Shown: one piece after another, positions 18,772-27,813 of the stretch
Layout: each line of letters starts with the position of its first letter
Position numbering within the stretch: the stretch's first letter is position 1
NCBI RefSeq assembly: GCF_030068505.1
Contig: NZ_JAQOSO010000084.1
Span: forward strand, 108,841 to 172,840
Direction of reading: 5' to 3'
DNA: 64,000 nt
Source: Roseofilum capinflatum BLCC-M114
Lineage (GTDB): Bacteria; Cyanobacteriota; Cyanobacteriia; Cyanobacteriales; Desertifilaceae
The notes under the pieces: generated by a model
What the model saw: only the letters and a program-made list of their open reading frames with translations
Told to the model about the DNA's origin: nothing
Database searches by the model: none
Position numbers and translations under genes: made by a program

Positions 18772-19962
18772 CTAACGGGTGACTCTAGGCAAACGATGCT
18801 TAAAGCTACATAAAATTTCCCAAGAAATCGTTTCTAGAATTGTGGCCCAATGATCGGCAGTAAACTGATGGCCTCCATCTTGTCCTAAAAGGGTGACGAC
18901 TTCACCGACTTGCAGATCTTGAACATTGCTCACATCAAGCATTAATTGATCCATGGTGATGGCTCCCACTTGGGGAATGCGTTGCCCTCGAATGCCGACT
19001 TGTAGTTTATTGGAGAGGTTGCGGGGAACACCATCGGCATAGCCAATACCGACGACGGCAATCGTCATATCCTGGGGCGCAATATATTGATAGCCATAAC
19101 TCACTCCTGTACCCGCAGGAATTGTTTTAATTTGAGTCACTCGCGCTTTAACTTGCATGACGGGTTTGAGGTTGAGAATTCCTTGTAGATGGGGCGCGGG
19201 ATAGAGTCCATAGGTAGCGAGTCCGACGCGCACCAGGTCATAATGACAGGTGCGATCGCATAAAGTAGCCGCAGAATTGGCTAAATGGAGTTTCGGTAAC
19301 GGTAACCCCATGGCTTGAATTTCGGCGATCGCCGCTTCAAAGCGCTGATGCTGTTGGTTCATAATCTGGGGATCTGGACTATCGGCCGTTGCCAAGTGGG
19401 AATAGACGCTGCCAATCTGGAGATAGGGAAGATGGGAAACCCGTTGGTAAAATTCAGCCCCTTCTTGCCACGAAATCCCTAAACGGGACATTCCCGTATC
19501 CAGTTTTAGGTGAACCGTGAGGGTTTGTTGCAGTGCGCTCAGGGTTTCCGAGACAATTAAGGCTTGTTTGGCACTACAGAGAGTCGGTTGTAACCCCCAA
19601 TGGGCGATCGCCTGGATTTGTTCAGGAGTATTAACCGCGCCTAAAATCAGAATCGGGGCTTCGATTCCCGCTTCCCGTAATTGTATCCCCTCTGGAATAG
19701 TTGCCACTCCTAACCAACTTGCCCCCGCTTCCAGAGCCGTTTCTGCAACGGCGATCGCCCCATGACCATAGGCATCAGCTTTCACAACCGCCATTAACTG
19801 GCACTTCTGGCTCAAATGCTGTTTCAGTTCTCGCACATTATGGGCGATCGCCCCTCGATCGATTTCCACCCAAGCCCGTTCTCGTAAAGGAACACTTAGC
19901 CCGCTCTCTGGTAACGATGAATCCTTCCATTTCAGGTTGACCGACGATGTTTGATTATGCAT
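18772..19962 (-). CDS. alr: Alanine racemase
   Basis: I start it at ATG 19962, preceded by GGGAGTAGAT, giving 396 residues; the open frame continues upstream to 20100 but this is not family-like. The PLP Lys is in MAVVKADAYGHGA, the catalytic Tyr region in GVSYGYQY, and GIGYADGVPRNLSN, GAITMDQLMLDVS and a C-terminal beta domain are typical. It makes D-alanine for peptidoglycan. The spacing to efp (146 bases) suggests a separate transcription unit. Confidence 0.94.
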   Translation of the reverse strand: MHNQTSSVNLKWKDSSLPESGLSVPLRERAWVEIDRGAIAHNVRELKQHLSQKCQLMAVVKADAYGHGAIAVAETALEAGASWLGVATIPEGIQLREAGIEAPILILGAVNTPEQIQAIAHWGLQPTLCSAKQALIVSETLSALQQTLTVHLKLDTGMSRLGISWQEGAEFYQRVSHLPYLQIGSVYSHLATADSPDPQIMNQQHQRFEAAIAEIQAMGLPLPKLHLANSAATLCDRTCHYDLVRVGLATYGLYPAPHLQGILNLKPVMQVKARVTQIKTIPAGTGVSYGYQYIAPQDMTIAVVGIGYADGVPRNLSNKLQVGIRGQRIPQVGAITMDQLMLDVSNVQDLQVGEVVTLLGQDGGHQFTADHWATILETISWEILCSFKHRLPRVTR

Positions 19963-20087
19963 ATCTACTCCCACAGACCACACCAAATTTATCCCACACT
20001 GTATCCGGAGTTCCGGATTCCTACAAGAGGAAATGGGTGAGGATGAACTCAGGATCTTAACCCCGGAAAAAAATTTGGGATCGGGGG

Positions 20088-20119
20088 TTGACAGATCCAA
20101 AAACCTTAGTTAGGATAAT
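20088..20119 (+). promoter_or_regulatory. Sigma70-type promoter of tRNA-Glu
   Basis: A perfect -35 box TTGACA (20088-20093) is followed after 17 bases by TAGGAT (20111-20116), or after 20 bases by GATAAT. The tRNA starts 20 bases further, a typical distance. This is seen directly; activity is inferred. Confidence 0.65.
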
Positions 20120-20136
20120 TAAGGTGAATAAAACAA

Positions 20137-20209
20137 GCCCCCATCGTCTAGAGGCCTAGGACACCTCCCTTTCACGGAGGCGACAGGGATTCGAATTCCC
20201 TTGGGGGTA
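20137..20209 (+). tRNA. trnE: tRNA-Glu (anticodon UUC)
   Basis: The 73-nt gene folds as a cloverleaf: acceptor arms GCCCCCA / TGGGGGT (with one G-U pair), anticodon loop CTTTCAC in stem CCTCC/GGAGG giving anticodon TTC, T arm AGGGA-TTCGAAT-TCCCT and discriminator A. No encoded CCA. In cyanobacteria this tRNA also feeds tetrapyrrole synthesis through glutamyl-tRNA reductase (family knowledge). Confidence 0.95.
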
Positions 20210-20222
20210 TAGAGAATATCAT

Positions 20223-20257
20223 AAAAAGGAGAGAGTCGTAAACAGCTCTCTCCTTTT
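20223..20257. terminator. Bidirectional rho-independent terminator
   Basis: AAAAAGGAGAGAG and CTCTCTCCTTTTT form a perfect 13-bp stem with a ten-base loop, flanked by A- and T-runs on either side. It can end the tRNA-Glu transcript, and reading leftward it could end the CHAT operon, whose last gene stops at 20282. Confidence 0.85.
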
Positions 20258-20281
20258 TGCGTCAGATGAGTCAACAATCGA

Positions 20282-21646
20282 TTACCAGGGACTACTAATC
20301 ATCGTAAAGGCAGCCCAATAATAGGGAGCAGAAAAATCCCGAATCTCCTCATCCGTTAATTCTGGTGGCAAAGGAACAGAACCACGGGAGAGCAGCAGGC
20401 GATCGCCTTCAATTTGAATCTCCCCTCGCAGCATTTTTAACTGGGCTTGTCGTAGAGCCTCTGCCTTCGTCGGAGCCGTTCCTAATTGCCGATAAAATTC
20501 ACCCATCAGAGCCAACGTGGCCGAATCATTGACATTCCACAAACTTCCTAGAGCCGATTTTACCCCTGATTTCAGAGCTAACCCAGCAAAACCCAATTCT
20601 GCGCGATCGTCGCCGATCGCCGTGCGGCAAGCACTCAGTACCAGTAACTCTAAAACCGAATCCCCCCAATTCACCCCACCCATCTCATTTAACCCCAGTT
20701 TGCCATCCCAAAATTGAATATAAGACTCCTTGGGTTCACCCGGACGGAATACCGCATGGGTGGCTAAATGCACCACATTCGGTTGTAAAGAGGCAATCTC
20801 TTGCTCTAACTTATAACGGGTAAACTCTTGATTGAGAAAAGAGTGTCCGTCCCATTGGTGTTGGGGCGATCGCTCAACCCGCAGTTCCTGCAAAATCGTT
20901 TCCAATTCCGTCGGCACAGCAGGGAGAGGATTGAGTTCTTCAAACTCAGAAGCCCCCATAGCCAGAATATCTCCAGGCTGAAAATCCACATACTCCGCCT
21001 GAATTAAATTGAACGCTGGAATCCGAGTAGAACTATAGTTCTCTAACAGGAACTGCTCGCCATCGTAAAGGGCTGATAACGGTAGACTTCGCACTCCATT
21101 CCCCAAACAAAACAGGATGGTATCAATCCCTTCAGCTTGCAAATAATCGGCCTCCAACGGTTCGATTATCCATTCATGAAGCTGCTTGGCTGCTCGCAAA
21201 CTTCCTAGAGTCGGTGAACTGTGTATTTCTAGATGAAACCGAGTGACTACACGACGCAGAACGTCATCGGGAACTTCATACAAGTCTCGGACGACCGGTT
21301 CTCCTTTTGAGGTAATTAATACCAAGTGTAGATGATCGCCTTTAGGAATCACCCAGAGAACAGCAGGATTCGTTCCCGTTTCTTCTCCAATTCGTGCCAA
21401 AGTTAAAGCAATGTCTTCAGGAGGTTGGGTGACCTCAGCGAGATCTTCACCAAAATAGGTCTCAAATTCTTGTTCTAAACCCCGTTCCATAGAGAGAATT
21501 TGATCGCTCAAGGTTTGAGCTACTGCCGGTAGAGCGCTCAAACTAGCAATAGCCAACGCCAACCCGTAACCGGTAACTCTCCTGAGCCAGGGCGCAAACC
21601 TTGAAAAGTTGGTATCGATTGAAAGGGTTTTAATCAAGTGTGACAT
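20282..21646 (-). CDS. Exported CHAT domain protein (caspase-like)
   Basis: Start at ATG 21646 (454 residues); an upstream in-frame codon at 21691 is less likely. Residues about 20-43 form a signal peptide ending PAVAQ. The C-terminal half is a CHAT domain: ATHAVFRPGE supplies the catalytic His and LSACRTAIGD the catalytic Cys, followed by GFAGLALKSGVKSALGSLWNVND, typical of the family. CHAT proteins are caspase-like proteases, sometimes part of cyanobacterial hemagglutinin-type or toxin clusters. It lies 48 bases downstream of the CHASE2/EAL gene, so the three genes leftward from 24930 form one operon. The substrate is unknown. Confidence 0.85.
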   Translation of the reverse strand: MSHLIKTLSIDTNFSRFAPWLRRVTGYGLALAIASLSALPAVAQTLSDQILSMERGLEQEFETYFGEDLAEVTQPPEDIALTLARIGEETGTNPAVLWVIPKGDHLHLVLITSKGEPVVRDLYEVPDDVLRRVVTRFHLEIHSSPTLGSLRAAKQLHEWIIEPLEADYLQAEGIDTILFCLGNGVRSLPLSALYDGEQFLLENYSSTRIPAFNLIQAEYVDFQPGDILAMGASEFEELNPLPAVPTELETILQELRVERSPQHQWDGHSFLNQEFTRYKLEQEIASLQPNVVHLATHAVFRPGEPKESYIQFWDGKLGLNEMGGVNWGDSVLELLVLSACRTAIGDDRAELGFAGLALKSGVKSALGSLWNVNDSATLALMGEFYRQLGTAPTKAEALRQAQLKMLRGEIQIEGDRLLLSRGSVPLPPELTDEEIRDFSAPYYWAAFTMISSPW

Positions 21647-21694
21647 ACATAAATTGTTAATTGTTCTGCTTTTACGTCCGAGTAACACCATTCC

Positions 21695-24199
21695 CTATTC
21701 CCTGGAGCTGCTATATTGCTGTTGCAAAAGCTCTGTTGCTCGATCGCTCGGCAAAGGTTTAGCCCAGAAGTATCCTTGACCCAATTCACAGTTGAGCAAC
21801 CTCAAGGCTTCTGCGTCTTCTTGGGTTTCCACTCCTTCGGCGATGATATCCATACCTAAAGTATGACCGAGGGAAACAATCATGCGAACAATCTCCCGGT
21901 CTTCGTGACTCGCTCCCATTTTCTGTACAAATGACTTATCGACCTTGAGAGTATCAATGGGAAAACGACGCAGGTGACTTAAAGATGAATACCCCGTGCC
22001 AAAATCGTCCAGGCCGAGTTTACAACCGAGAGATTTAATTCGCAACATCAAATCGATCGCCTCTTCCACATCTCCCATCACCATACTTTCGGTAATCTCA
22101 AATTTAAGATTTGACCCCTCAATTCCCACTTCTCTAATGATTCGCGCCAGGTCTTGAGATAAATTGGGTTGCTCAAATTGGCGACCTGAGAGATTAATAC
22201 TAACCATGGGCGGATGTTGGGGACATAGCTGTTGCCAGTATGCAGCTTGATGGCAGGCTTGTTGACAAATCCATTCACCCAAGGGCAGAATCAATCCGGT
22301 TTCTTCCGCTAAGGGAATAAACTTAAAGGGAGAAACAAAGCCTTGGCGCGGATGTTGCCAACGGATCAGCGCTTCAAATCCGGCAATTTTTTCAGTTTTC
22401 AGGTCAACAATCGGCTGGTAATAGAGGACAAATTCCTGAGCAGCAATTCCCTGACGCAAGTCGCTTTCCAAGGTAAAGCGATCGACGACTTCTTCAAGCA
22501 TTCCTGCCGAAAAAACTTGGTAGCGCTCTTTTCCCAAGGCTTGAGCGCGATACATAGCTGTATGGGCATCCCGGAGTAAGTTTTCCGGGGTGTAGTGCTG
22601 CTCCCTTTCGGTCATGGCAATGCCAATACTGAGGGTAATGGCGACGGATTGTTGATGGAGGAAAAAAGACTCTGACAAGGCCTGTTGCAGGCGATCGGCC
22701 AAGTAAGTTAATTCCTGTTGTTCTGAAGACTGAAGGATTACGGCAAATTCAGCATGACTCACCCGTGCCAGTTGGGCCGAGCGGGGTAAGGCTGCCTTTA
22801 AGCGCGTGGTGACCTTGAGTAATAGACGATCGCCTATCAACGGCCCTAAACTCTCATCAATCCTCTCAAAGCGATCGAGGCTCAGAAACATTACCCCTAC
22901 AGTTGAGGGCATGTTTAGGGTGCGAGTGAGCGATCGCCCTAGATGATGCAAAAATGCTTCTCGATTGAGTAATCCGGTTAAGGAGTCATAGTGGGTGACA
23001 TGGAGCAACCGATACGCTAGGGTTAAGCCAAAGGCTGCTACCAAGGCCAAGCCTGGCTCAACCACGGGAATCCAGATGGTTGTCAGGGTAAAGAGTCCCC
23101 ACCCCACTGAGCCAATAATGGCCAGTCCTAGCATGGCAGACCCTGCTAAGGTTAGAGGATGGGGCGATCGCCAAGCCAGCAAGGTTCCCGTAACAATCCA
23201 AACCCATAGCCACAGCAGTTCTACCCACTGCGGCCAAAAGCGAAACCGCCGTTCTCCACCCAAGGCAATATCCAACAGTTGACTGGTGATTTGGGCATGG
23301 ATCGTCACCCCAGACATCTGGAAAGTGTCCTCATCGGCGCTATAGGGGGTGTAGACCTGATCTTTTAAGCTGGCGGCGGCTGTCCCCACCAACACTACTT
23401 TATCGCGCACCCAGGCTGGATCGACCTCCCCTGAAAGCAATTGGCTCAAAGAGAGGGTAGGAGCGACCCGCCTCCGGCCTCGGTAGTCGAGTAGTATTTG
23501 ATAGCCTCGTGTATCTGCGGTTTGATAGCCTCCCGATGTTGGCTCTAAGGGAATCAGGGGAATTTCTCCTAGAAACAGGGCATCAGAGCTATAGCGAAAA
23601 TGAATGTCATTGGGTTTGAGATAAGCCAGACTCACCCGCAAGGCAAATGAATAGTAATCTTGTTCTGGCGTAGGCACAAATAACAGTCCACGCCGAAGTA
23701 CGCCATCGATGTCTAATGTTAAGTCGTTAAACCCAATTCGCTCTGCTTCAACGTTGGGTGGGGCTGGAATGCCGCCGACAATTTCAGTAATAGCAATTAA
23801 GTTAGGCGCTTGCAGTTGAGTTTCTAGCTTAGAAGTTCCTGGTGGTGTGGGCAGATCCCGATACAGATCGAGACCAATGACCCTCGGTTGGTATGTCTGA
23901 AGTTTGGCTAAAGTTTGGGCTAAAATTTCATCGGATAAGGGCCATCGATAACGATGTAAATCTTCTTCGGTGATGCTCACAATCGCCATCCGTGGATCGG
24001 GAACCGCATCGGCTTCCAGGCGTGTGAAGCGATCGAAAACTGCTAACTCTAACAATTCTAGCCCCCCCCATTGTTGGAGTCCAACAAACAGAGTGGTCAA
24101 AATCGCACTGGAGATGATCACAGAGTGCCCCATCACCCGAACGATATAGGGCTTGGTGCTAGTTATGGCTAAACCGTTTTTTGCCTTGAGCTTCCCCAT
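21695..24199 (-). CDS. CHASE2 sensor - degenerate GGDEF - EAL phosphodiesterase
   Basis: The protein has 834 residues. A signal-anchor helix (about 20-45) precedes a CHASE2 domain (to about 330: VLELAVFDRFTRLE-like text, VIGLDLYRDLP, VVLVGTAAASLKDQVYTPYS), then a few TM helices (about 333-400). The GGDEF domain (HYDSLTGLLNREAFL) has SHAEF at the signature site, so it is unlikely to synthesise c-di-GMP. The EAL domain (about 575-825) keeps FEALIRWQHP, FEITESMVM, LDDFGTGYSSL, KVDKSFV and AEGVETQ, so it should hydrolyse c-di-GMP. Location: inner membrane with a periplasmic sensor. Confidence 0.9.
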   Translation of the reverse strand: MGKLKAKNGLAITSTKPYIVRVMGHSVIISSAILTTLFVGLQQWGGLELLELAVFDRFTRLEADAVPDPRMAIVSITEEDLHRYRWPLSDEILAQTLAKLQTYQPRVIGLDLYRDLPTPPGTSKLETQLQAPNLIAITEIVGGIPAPPNVEAERIGFNDLTLDIDGVLRRGLLFVPTPEQDYYSFALRVSLAYLKPNDIHFRYSSDALFLGEIPLIPLEPTSGGYQTADTRGYQILLDYRGRRRVAPTLSLSQLLSGEVDPAWVRDKVVLVGTAAASLKDQVYTPYSADEDTFQMSGVTIHAQITSQLLDIALGGERRFRFWPQWVELLWLWVWIVTGTLLAWRSPHPLTLAGSAMLGLAIIGSVGWGLFTLTTIWIPVVEPGLALVAAFGLTLAYRLLHVTHYDSLTGLLNREAFLHHLGRSLTRTLNMPSTVGVMFLSLDRFERIDESLGPLIGDRLLLKVTTRLKAALPRSAQLARVSHAEFAVILQSSEQQELTYLADRLQQALSESFFLHQQSVAITLSIGIAMTEREQHYTPENLLRDAHTAMYRAQALGKERYQVFSAGMLEEVVDRFTLESDLRQGIAAQEFVLYYQPIVDLKTEKIAGFEALIRWQHPRQGFVSPFKFIPLAEETGLILPLGEWICQQACHQAAYWQQLCPQHPPMVSINLSGRQFEQPNLSQDLARIIREVGIEGSNLKFEITESMVMGDVEEAIDLMLRIKSLGCKLGLDDFGTGYSSLSHLRRFPIDTLKVDKSFVQKMGASHEDREIVRMIVSLGHTLGMDIIAEGVETQEDAEALRLLNCELGQGYFWAKPLPSDRATELLQQQYSSSRE

Positions 24200-24213
24200 G
24201 GTGAAGGGTTACC

Positions 24214-24930
24214 CTATTGCATTTCATTCGCTACGGATTGCTCGATCAACATTTCCAGTTCTAGAGCTTGCAAAAGGTCGATCCATCGGTTCTGAACATC
24301 GGGGTTTTCTGGATACTGTTGCTGTAACTGAACTAGGCCTGCGATCGCATCATTCCAAAGTTCAGAGTCTTGATAAGAGTCTATCTGAGCCAGACGAGTA
24401 TTGAGATTAGCTGCTTCATCAGTGTCTACAGGTAAGTCTGAAGCGACTTGGCGCAGCCATCCTGATAACACGATACTTTGGGAGGGATCGGCCGGATTGC
24501 AAGCGAAGGCGAAATACCAGCGATAGTCTTGACCCACTTCTAAGGTTCCTTCTGGTAACTGAATGCCGAGCAACTGTTGGGTATTTTCGGTTTCTGTTGT
24601 CGTTTCGTAAACGGGATTTCCGGCTTCATCCTGCAAGAAAAATTGCACTGGATAGGAACTCTCAAGAGGGGGAATTGCAAAGTAGAGGGAGGGACGAGAG
24701 CTGGCAGTCATCCCCAGGTTGTTGGTTGGGTTCAATGCGATTAGAGATTTAGCTTTGGCTGCACAGGCGCTGCGAGTCCCTCCTCCAATGCGCCGCCCTG
24801 GGAATTCAGCACGATCGCTGGGGATGTCTTCTGCTAGGGCAGGGGCGATCGCCAAGGGTGAGAACAAACTAATTACCAGACTTACTGATGAGGCAATTTT
24901 TTTCAAGCTACTGGTTAAGGAGATCATCAT
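24214..24930 (-). CDS. DUF928 secreted protein
   Basis: The start ATG 24930 is followed by a signal peptide ending near PALAED, giving 238 residues (ORF before this starts with TTG). The family mark is GRRIGGGTRSAC near residues 50-60 and the block SLYFAIPPLESSYPVQFFLQD. DUF928 is a cyanobacterial family of unknown function, commonly next to CHASE2 and CHAT genes. This gene is the first of that set here, ending 15 bases upstream of the CHASE2 start, so they share a transcript. The function is not known. Confidence 0.85.
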   Translation of the reverse strand: MMISLTSSLKKIASSVSLVISLFSPLAIAPALAEDIPSDRAEFPGRRIGGGTRSACAAKAKSLIALNPTNNLGMTASSRPSLYFAIPPLESSYPVQFFLQDEAGNPVYETTTETENTQQLLGIQLPEGTLEVGQDYRWYFAFACNPADPSQSIVLSGWLRQVASDLPVDTDEAANLNTRLAQIDSYQDSELWNDAIAGLVQLQQQYPENPDVQNRWIDLLQALELEMLIEQSVANEMQ

Positions 24931-25175
24931 ATCTAGGTGATTCAACTTCTGAATATTTCTGAAAACATGACATACAACTCTTGAGATCTCACCGGATTAA
25001 AAAGATAGTTTAATAAGTTATTTTACTTATTTTTTGCGTTAAATAACCGGTGATTTGCATAAGTTGCGATCTTTAAGATAACTTTTTTTTCCCGAGTTAG
25101 GCCAACCGTACAGCTACGGATATTAGCATAAAATTTTCATAAAGATCCAGGAATACAACCGAGTCTAAATCCCCA

Positions 25176-25511
25176 TCAATCGTCACTTTCGGGTTCAGTT
25201 TCAGAAGATTTCAGTGCTTTGAGTTGGGTTTCGAGTTGTTCAATGCGCTCTAGTAACTGTTGATTGGTTTCTTGTAGTTGTTTGTGCTGACTGCTCAGAT
25301 AAGGATCGCTCTCCCACCAGTTAATGCCAATTTCTTTGGCTTTATCTACGGAAGAAATTAAGAGGCGAATGCGAATATTAAGCAGTTCCGTTGAACCGAC
25401 AGAAACGGAGATATCACCAGCAATAACGACCCCTTTATCTAGCACTCTTTCGAGGACATCAGCAAGGGTGGAACTTTGGCTTGAGGTTATGGGACGGGAG
25501 TTAGCAGGCAC
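25176..25511 (-). CDS. gvpJ: Gas vesicle protein GvpJ
   Basis: The 111-residue form (GTG 25511) begins PANSRPITSSQ and then has the GvpA/J core LADVLERVLDKGVVIAGD, VGSTELLNIRIRLLISSVDK and GINWWESDPYL, followed by a coiled-coil C-terminus. GvpJ is a minor wall component. The open frame continues to ATG 25619 inside gvpN, but the added piece encodes low-complexity Pro/Phe text from heptamer repeats, so I prefer the GTG; neither start has a clear ribosome binding site. It is the last gene of the gvpA-C-N-J set. Confidence 0.85.
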   Translation of the reverse strand: MPANSRPITSSQSSTLADVLERVLDKGVVIAGDISVSVGSTELLNIRIRLLISSVDKAKEIGINWWESDPYLSSQHKQLQETNQQLLERIEQLETQLKALKSSETEPESDD

Positions 25512-25556
25512 GGGAATAGGGGAATGGGGGAATAGGGAATGGGAAATAGGAAAAAC
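25512..25556. repeat. Heptamer-like G/A-rich tandem repeat between gvpN and gvpJ
   Basis: Degenerate copies of GGGGAAT/GGGAATA run through this stretch, as in other short tandemly repeated sequences of cyanobacteria. It sits directly upstream of the preferred gvpJ start. Confidence 0.55.
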
Positions 25557-25590
25557 TGAGCTTTTCCCTGATCTTGAATCGCCCCTTGAA

Positions 25591-26700
25591 TTACTGGGCA
25601 ATATATTTGCGCTCTTCATTGAGCCGGATTTTGCCTTGTTCCATTAAATGGCGCAAAATATTCACGGTTTCTACCCGATTTAATCCGACAGCACTTTCGA
25701 TATCAGAAAGCTTGGCTCCTTCACTTTGGTGTAAGAAGGTGTAAACTTTTTGCGCGGGTTGAGAAGGTTCGGGTGCAGCTAAGGCAGGAGTCGGAGAGGG
25801 GAGAGCGCTTTGAGTCTTGAGACTCTGAGGATCAAATAGGGTCTGAATGACCCGGTTTGCTCCTGAAAGGTCTAAGTCGGTACGCGAGAGCAGGATATCT
25901 TCGCAGATTTCCTGAAAGGCTTCTTGGTCAAGAGCGATCGCAATTTCATGTTCATGGCAAATTTTAGCGATCATCAGTCCCGATCGCAAACCGATAGTTT
26001 TCTGGTTTCCCGTTTTGTGCTGAAACGCCATCACAATATCGACGATAGTTTGCGCCTCTTCTGGAGTAATGCCGATTTTTTCCACTAAAATAGCCGTTTG
26101 GGTTTCAGCTTCTGGGTCAGGCATATTCAAGGTTACCAGACGGTCTAATAGCGCATCTTGGGTAGCATGAACTCCACAATATTCTTCTGGGTTGCTGGTA
26201 AATATGGCCCGAAATTGGGGATGAACCCGGATATATTCAGTGCGGCTATTATTAGGGGGAAGAACCAGCAATTTTTCTTCTAAGGTCGATAACAGGACAT
26301 TATTGACCTCTGGGCGGGAGCGGTTAAACTCATCGTAAACCAGGGTAAACCCTTCTTTGGCCGCTAGAGTCAGTCGGGAGTCTACCCAGTTTTTCCGCAG
26401 TTCGTCTTCGAGTTTAATCACGCTGTGGATATAGTTATCGACCACTTTTTTACGGGTGTACCCAGATTGGTTGCCGATCAGATCTGAGGTTTTCAGTTCA
26501 TCGTCCCCAAAAATCAGCATAATGGGACGACTGAGTAAATCTGCTAAGTGTAAGGCGAGGGTCGTTTTTCCCGTTCCGGCGGGGCCGCGCAAATGCACAG
26601 AAAACCCAGACTGAAGATAGCGTAGGGCGCGGTTCGTCAGTCGCTCGATGGTGGGCGTATTGACAAAGCCCCTAGAACGGGCGTTGAGTAAGGTGGGCAT
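25591..26700 (-). CDS. gvpN: Gas vesicle AAA+ ATPase GvpN with C-terminal winged-helix extension
   Basis: The protein has 369 residues. The AAA+ part (about 15-260) shows Walker [10 protein letters not shown], Walker [13 protein letters not shown] and sensor text [15 protein letters not shown], as in GvpN, which aids gas vesicle assembly. The C-terminal 55 residues, after an Ala/Pro-rich linker, look like a winged helix ([33 protein letters not shown]) and are paralogous to the segment downstream of gvpC. It is in the same strand order as gvpC, with 12 bases to the upstream tail segment. Confidence 0.92.
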   Translation of the reverse strand: MPTLLNARSRGFVNTPTIERLTNRALRYLQSGFSVHLRGPAGTGKTTLALHLADLLSRPIMLIFGDDELKTSDLIGNQSGYTRKKVVDNYIHSVIKLEDELRKNWVDSRLTLAAKEGFTLVYDEFNRSRPEVNNVLLSTLEEKLLVLPPNNSRTEYIRVHPQFRAIFTSNPEEYCGVHATQDALLDRLVTLNMPDPEAETQTAILVEKIGITPEEAQTIVDIVMAFQHKTGNQKTIGLRSGLMIAKICHEHEIAIALDQEAFQEICEDILLSRTDLDLSGANRVIQTLFDPQSLKTQSALPSPTPALAAPEPSQPAQKVYTFLHQSEGAKLSDIESAVGLNRVETVNILRHLMEQGKIRLNEERKYIAQ

Positions 26701-26711
26701 GGGGAGTTAAG

Positions 26712-26990
26712 TTAGAGTACAGAGTACAGGCGATCGCGCTGAGTCACCATGCCTTTTTTGATCAAGGATCTCAGAGTATCTACTGCTTGCACGCGGTTAA
26801 TCCCTAGGGCTTCTTCAATGACCGTTAATCGCGATGAGGGTGACTTGCGTAAGAAATTATAAACCTGTTCTTCTTCCGTCGATAGATCGTTTACATTTTT
26901 TTTATCCCCTTTTTCCGTCACCGGTTCCGGGGCTGGAGGTGGACTGGGAGGGGTTGCTGCTGTGGGCGCAGGTTTGGGCGCAGGGGCAGG
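26712..26990 (-). pseudogene. Winged-helix tail of GvpC, separated by an in-frame stop
   Basis: Immediately after the gvpC stop codon (26991-26993) the same reading frame stays open for 92 codons: an Ala/Pro linker (PAPAPKPAPTAATPP) and then EEEQVYNFLRKSPSSRLTVI, GINRVQAVDTLRSLIKKGM. The second part is a winged-helix domain closely like the GvpN C-terminus. The only internal start is GTG 26921, with no good ribosome binding site (a 69-residue product). It may be the tail of one gvpC protein broken by a recent nonsense change, a readthrough extension, or a sequencing error. Confidence 0.6.
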
Positions 26991-27737
26991 TTAGGGGGCT
27001 GGAGCTGCTTGGGGTTTAGCTTTTGGCCGCTTGGTTTTCAACGCCGGTTTGGGTTTCGCGGCTGGTGTAGCAACCGCCACAGGTGTATCGCCCCACACAG
27101 CTTGGTAGAGGCTCTGGCGATAGTCTCGCAAGCTCTGGATAAAACTATCGAGTTCTACTTGCAGAGCTTGGGCACTTTCTTGGTGCTGTTGACGAGTGCT
27201 AGAGAGAGTTTTTTTTACCTCTGTTTGGCGAATCTGGATCTCGGCTATCCGCTCTTGGCGCTGTTGCTCTAGCTGTTGACGATAGCTGTCCATTTGCAGA
27301 TGCAGATCTTCGATAAACTCGGCTAGATCTTCCTGAAGTTCCCCATAGCGCTGTTGACGACTTTGGCGAGCGACGCTCAAAAAGTTTTGGGTTTCCGTTT
27401 GCAGGCGCTCCATGGTCTCCTGGAGACTTGTGGCTACCTCATCGCTCATCAGAAACCGTTCTGTGGTTGCAGTTTCTAAAAAATCTTCGATTTCTTCTCG
27501 TAATTCTTGGGCGTAGGTTTGCAGATCTGCCTGTTGCTGCTGCCCTCTTAAACGCCGATCCGCTTCAGCTTGGGCTAATTCTGTCCGAAACTGCCGCAGG
27601 TGGTCTTGCAGTTGGGCTGTTGCTGCTTGACGTTGGTCATTTAGGTTCTGTATCTGAGTTTGGACTTCCTCCGAACGCTCGCGTGTTTGGGTTTGGCGTT
27701 CTTCTCTTTGCGATCGCCACTCATCTTTAAGCGCCAT
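26991..27737 (-). CDS. gvpC: Gas vesicle outer-wall protein GvpC
   Basis: The 248-residue protein begins MALKDEWRSQREERQ, as in GvpC of other planktonic cyanobacteria, and consists of alpha-helical repeats of roughly 33 residues (Gln/Arg/Glu-rich, about 30-225) followed by the familiar LRDYRQSLYQAVWGD end and an Ala/Pro/Lys-rich tail (KPKPALKTKRPKAK). GvpC binds outside GvpA ribs and stiffens the vesicle. A G-rich AGGGAAGGGGGAAG lies before the ATG. The gene ends in a TAA in an Ala/Pro linker; the same frame continues into a winged-helix domain. Confidence 0.85.
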   Translation of the reverse strand: MALKDEWRSQREERQTQTRERSEEVQTQIQNLNDQRQAATAQLQDHLRQFRTELAQAEADRRLRGQQQQADLQTYAQELREEIEDFLETATTERFLMSDEVATSLQETMERLQTETQNFLSVARQSRQQRYGELQEDLAEFIEDLHLQMDSYRQQLEQQRQERIAEIQIRQTEVKKTLSSTRQQHQESAQALQVELDSFIQSLRDYRQSLYQAVWGDTPVAVATPAAKPKPALKTKRPKAKPQAAPAP

Positions 27738-27813
27738 AGTCTTTTCTTCCCCCTTCCCTAGAAGCTTTGTTTCTCAGACCGCAGTCCTGTACCTGGTTTA
27801 ACACTTCCTCAGA

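Noticed and set aside
25557..25619. gvpJ start at ATG 25619 inside gvpN
   Set aside because: The added residues come from low-complexity heptamer DNA and are unlike GvpJ N-termini; a GTG at 25511 gives a normal length.
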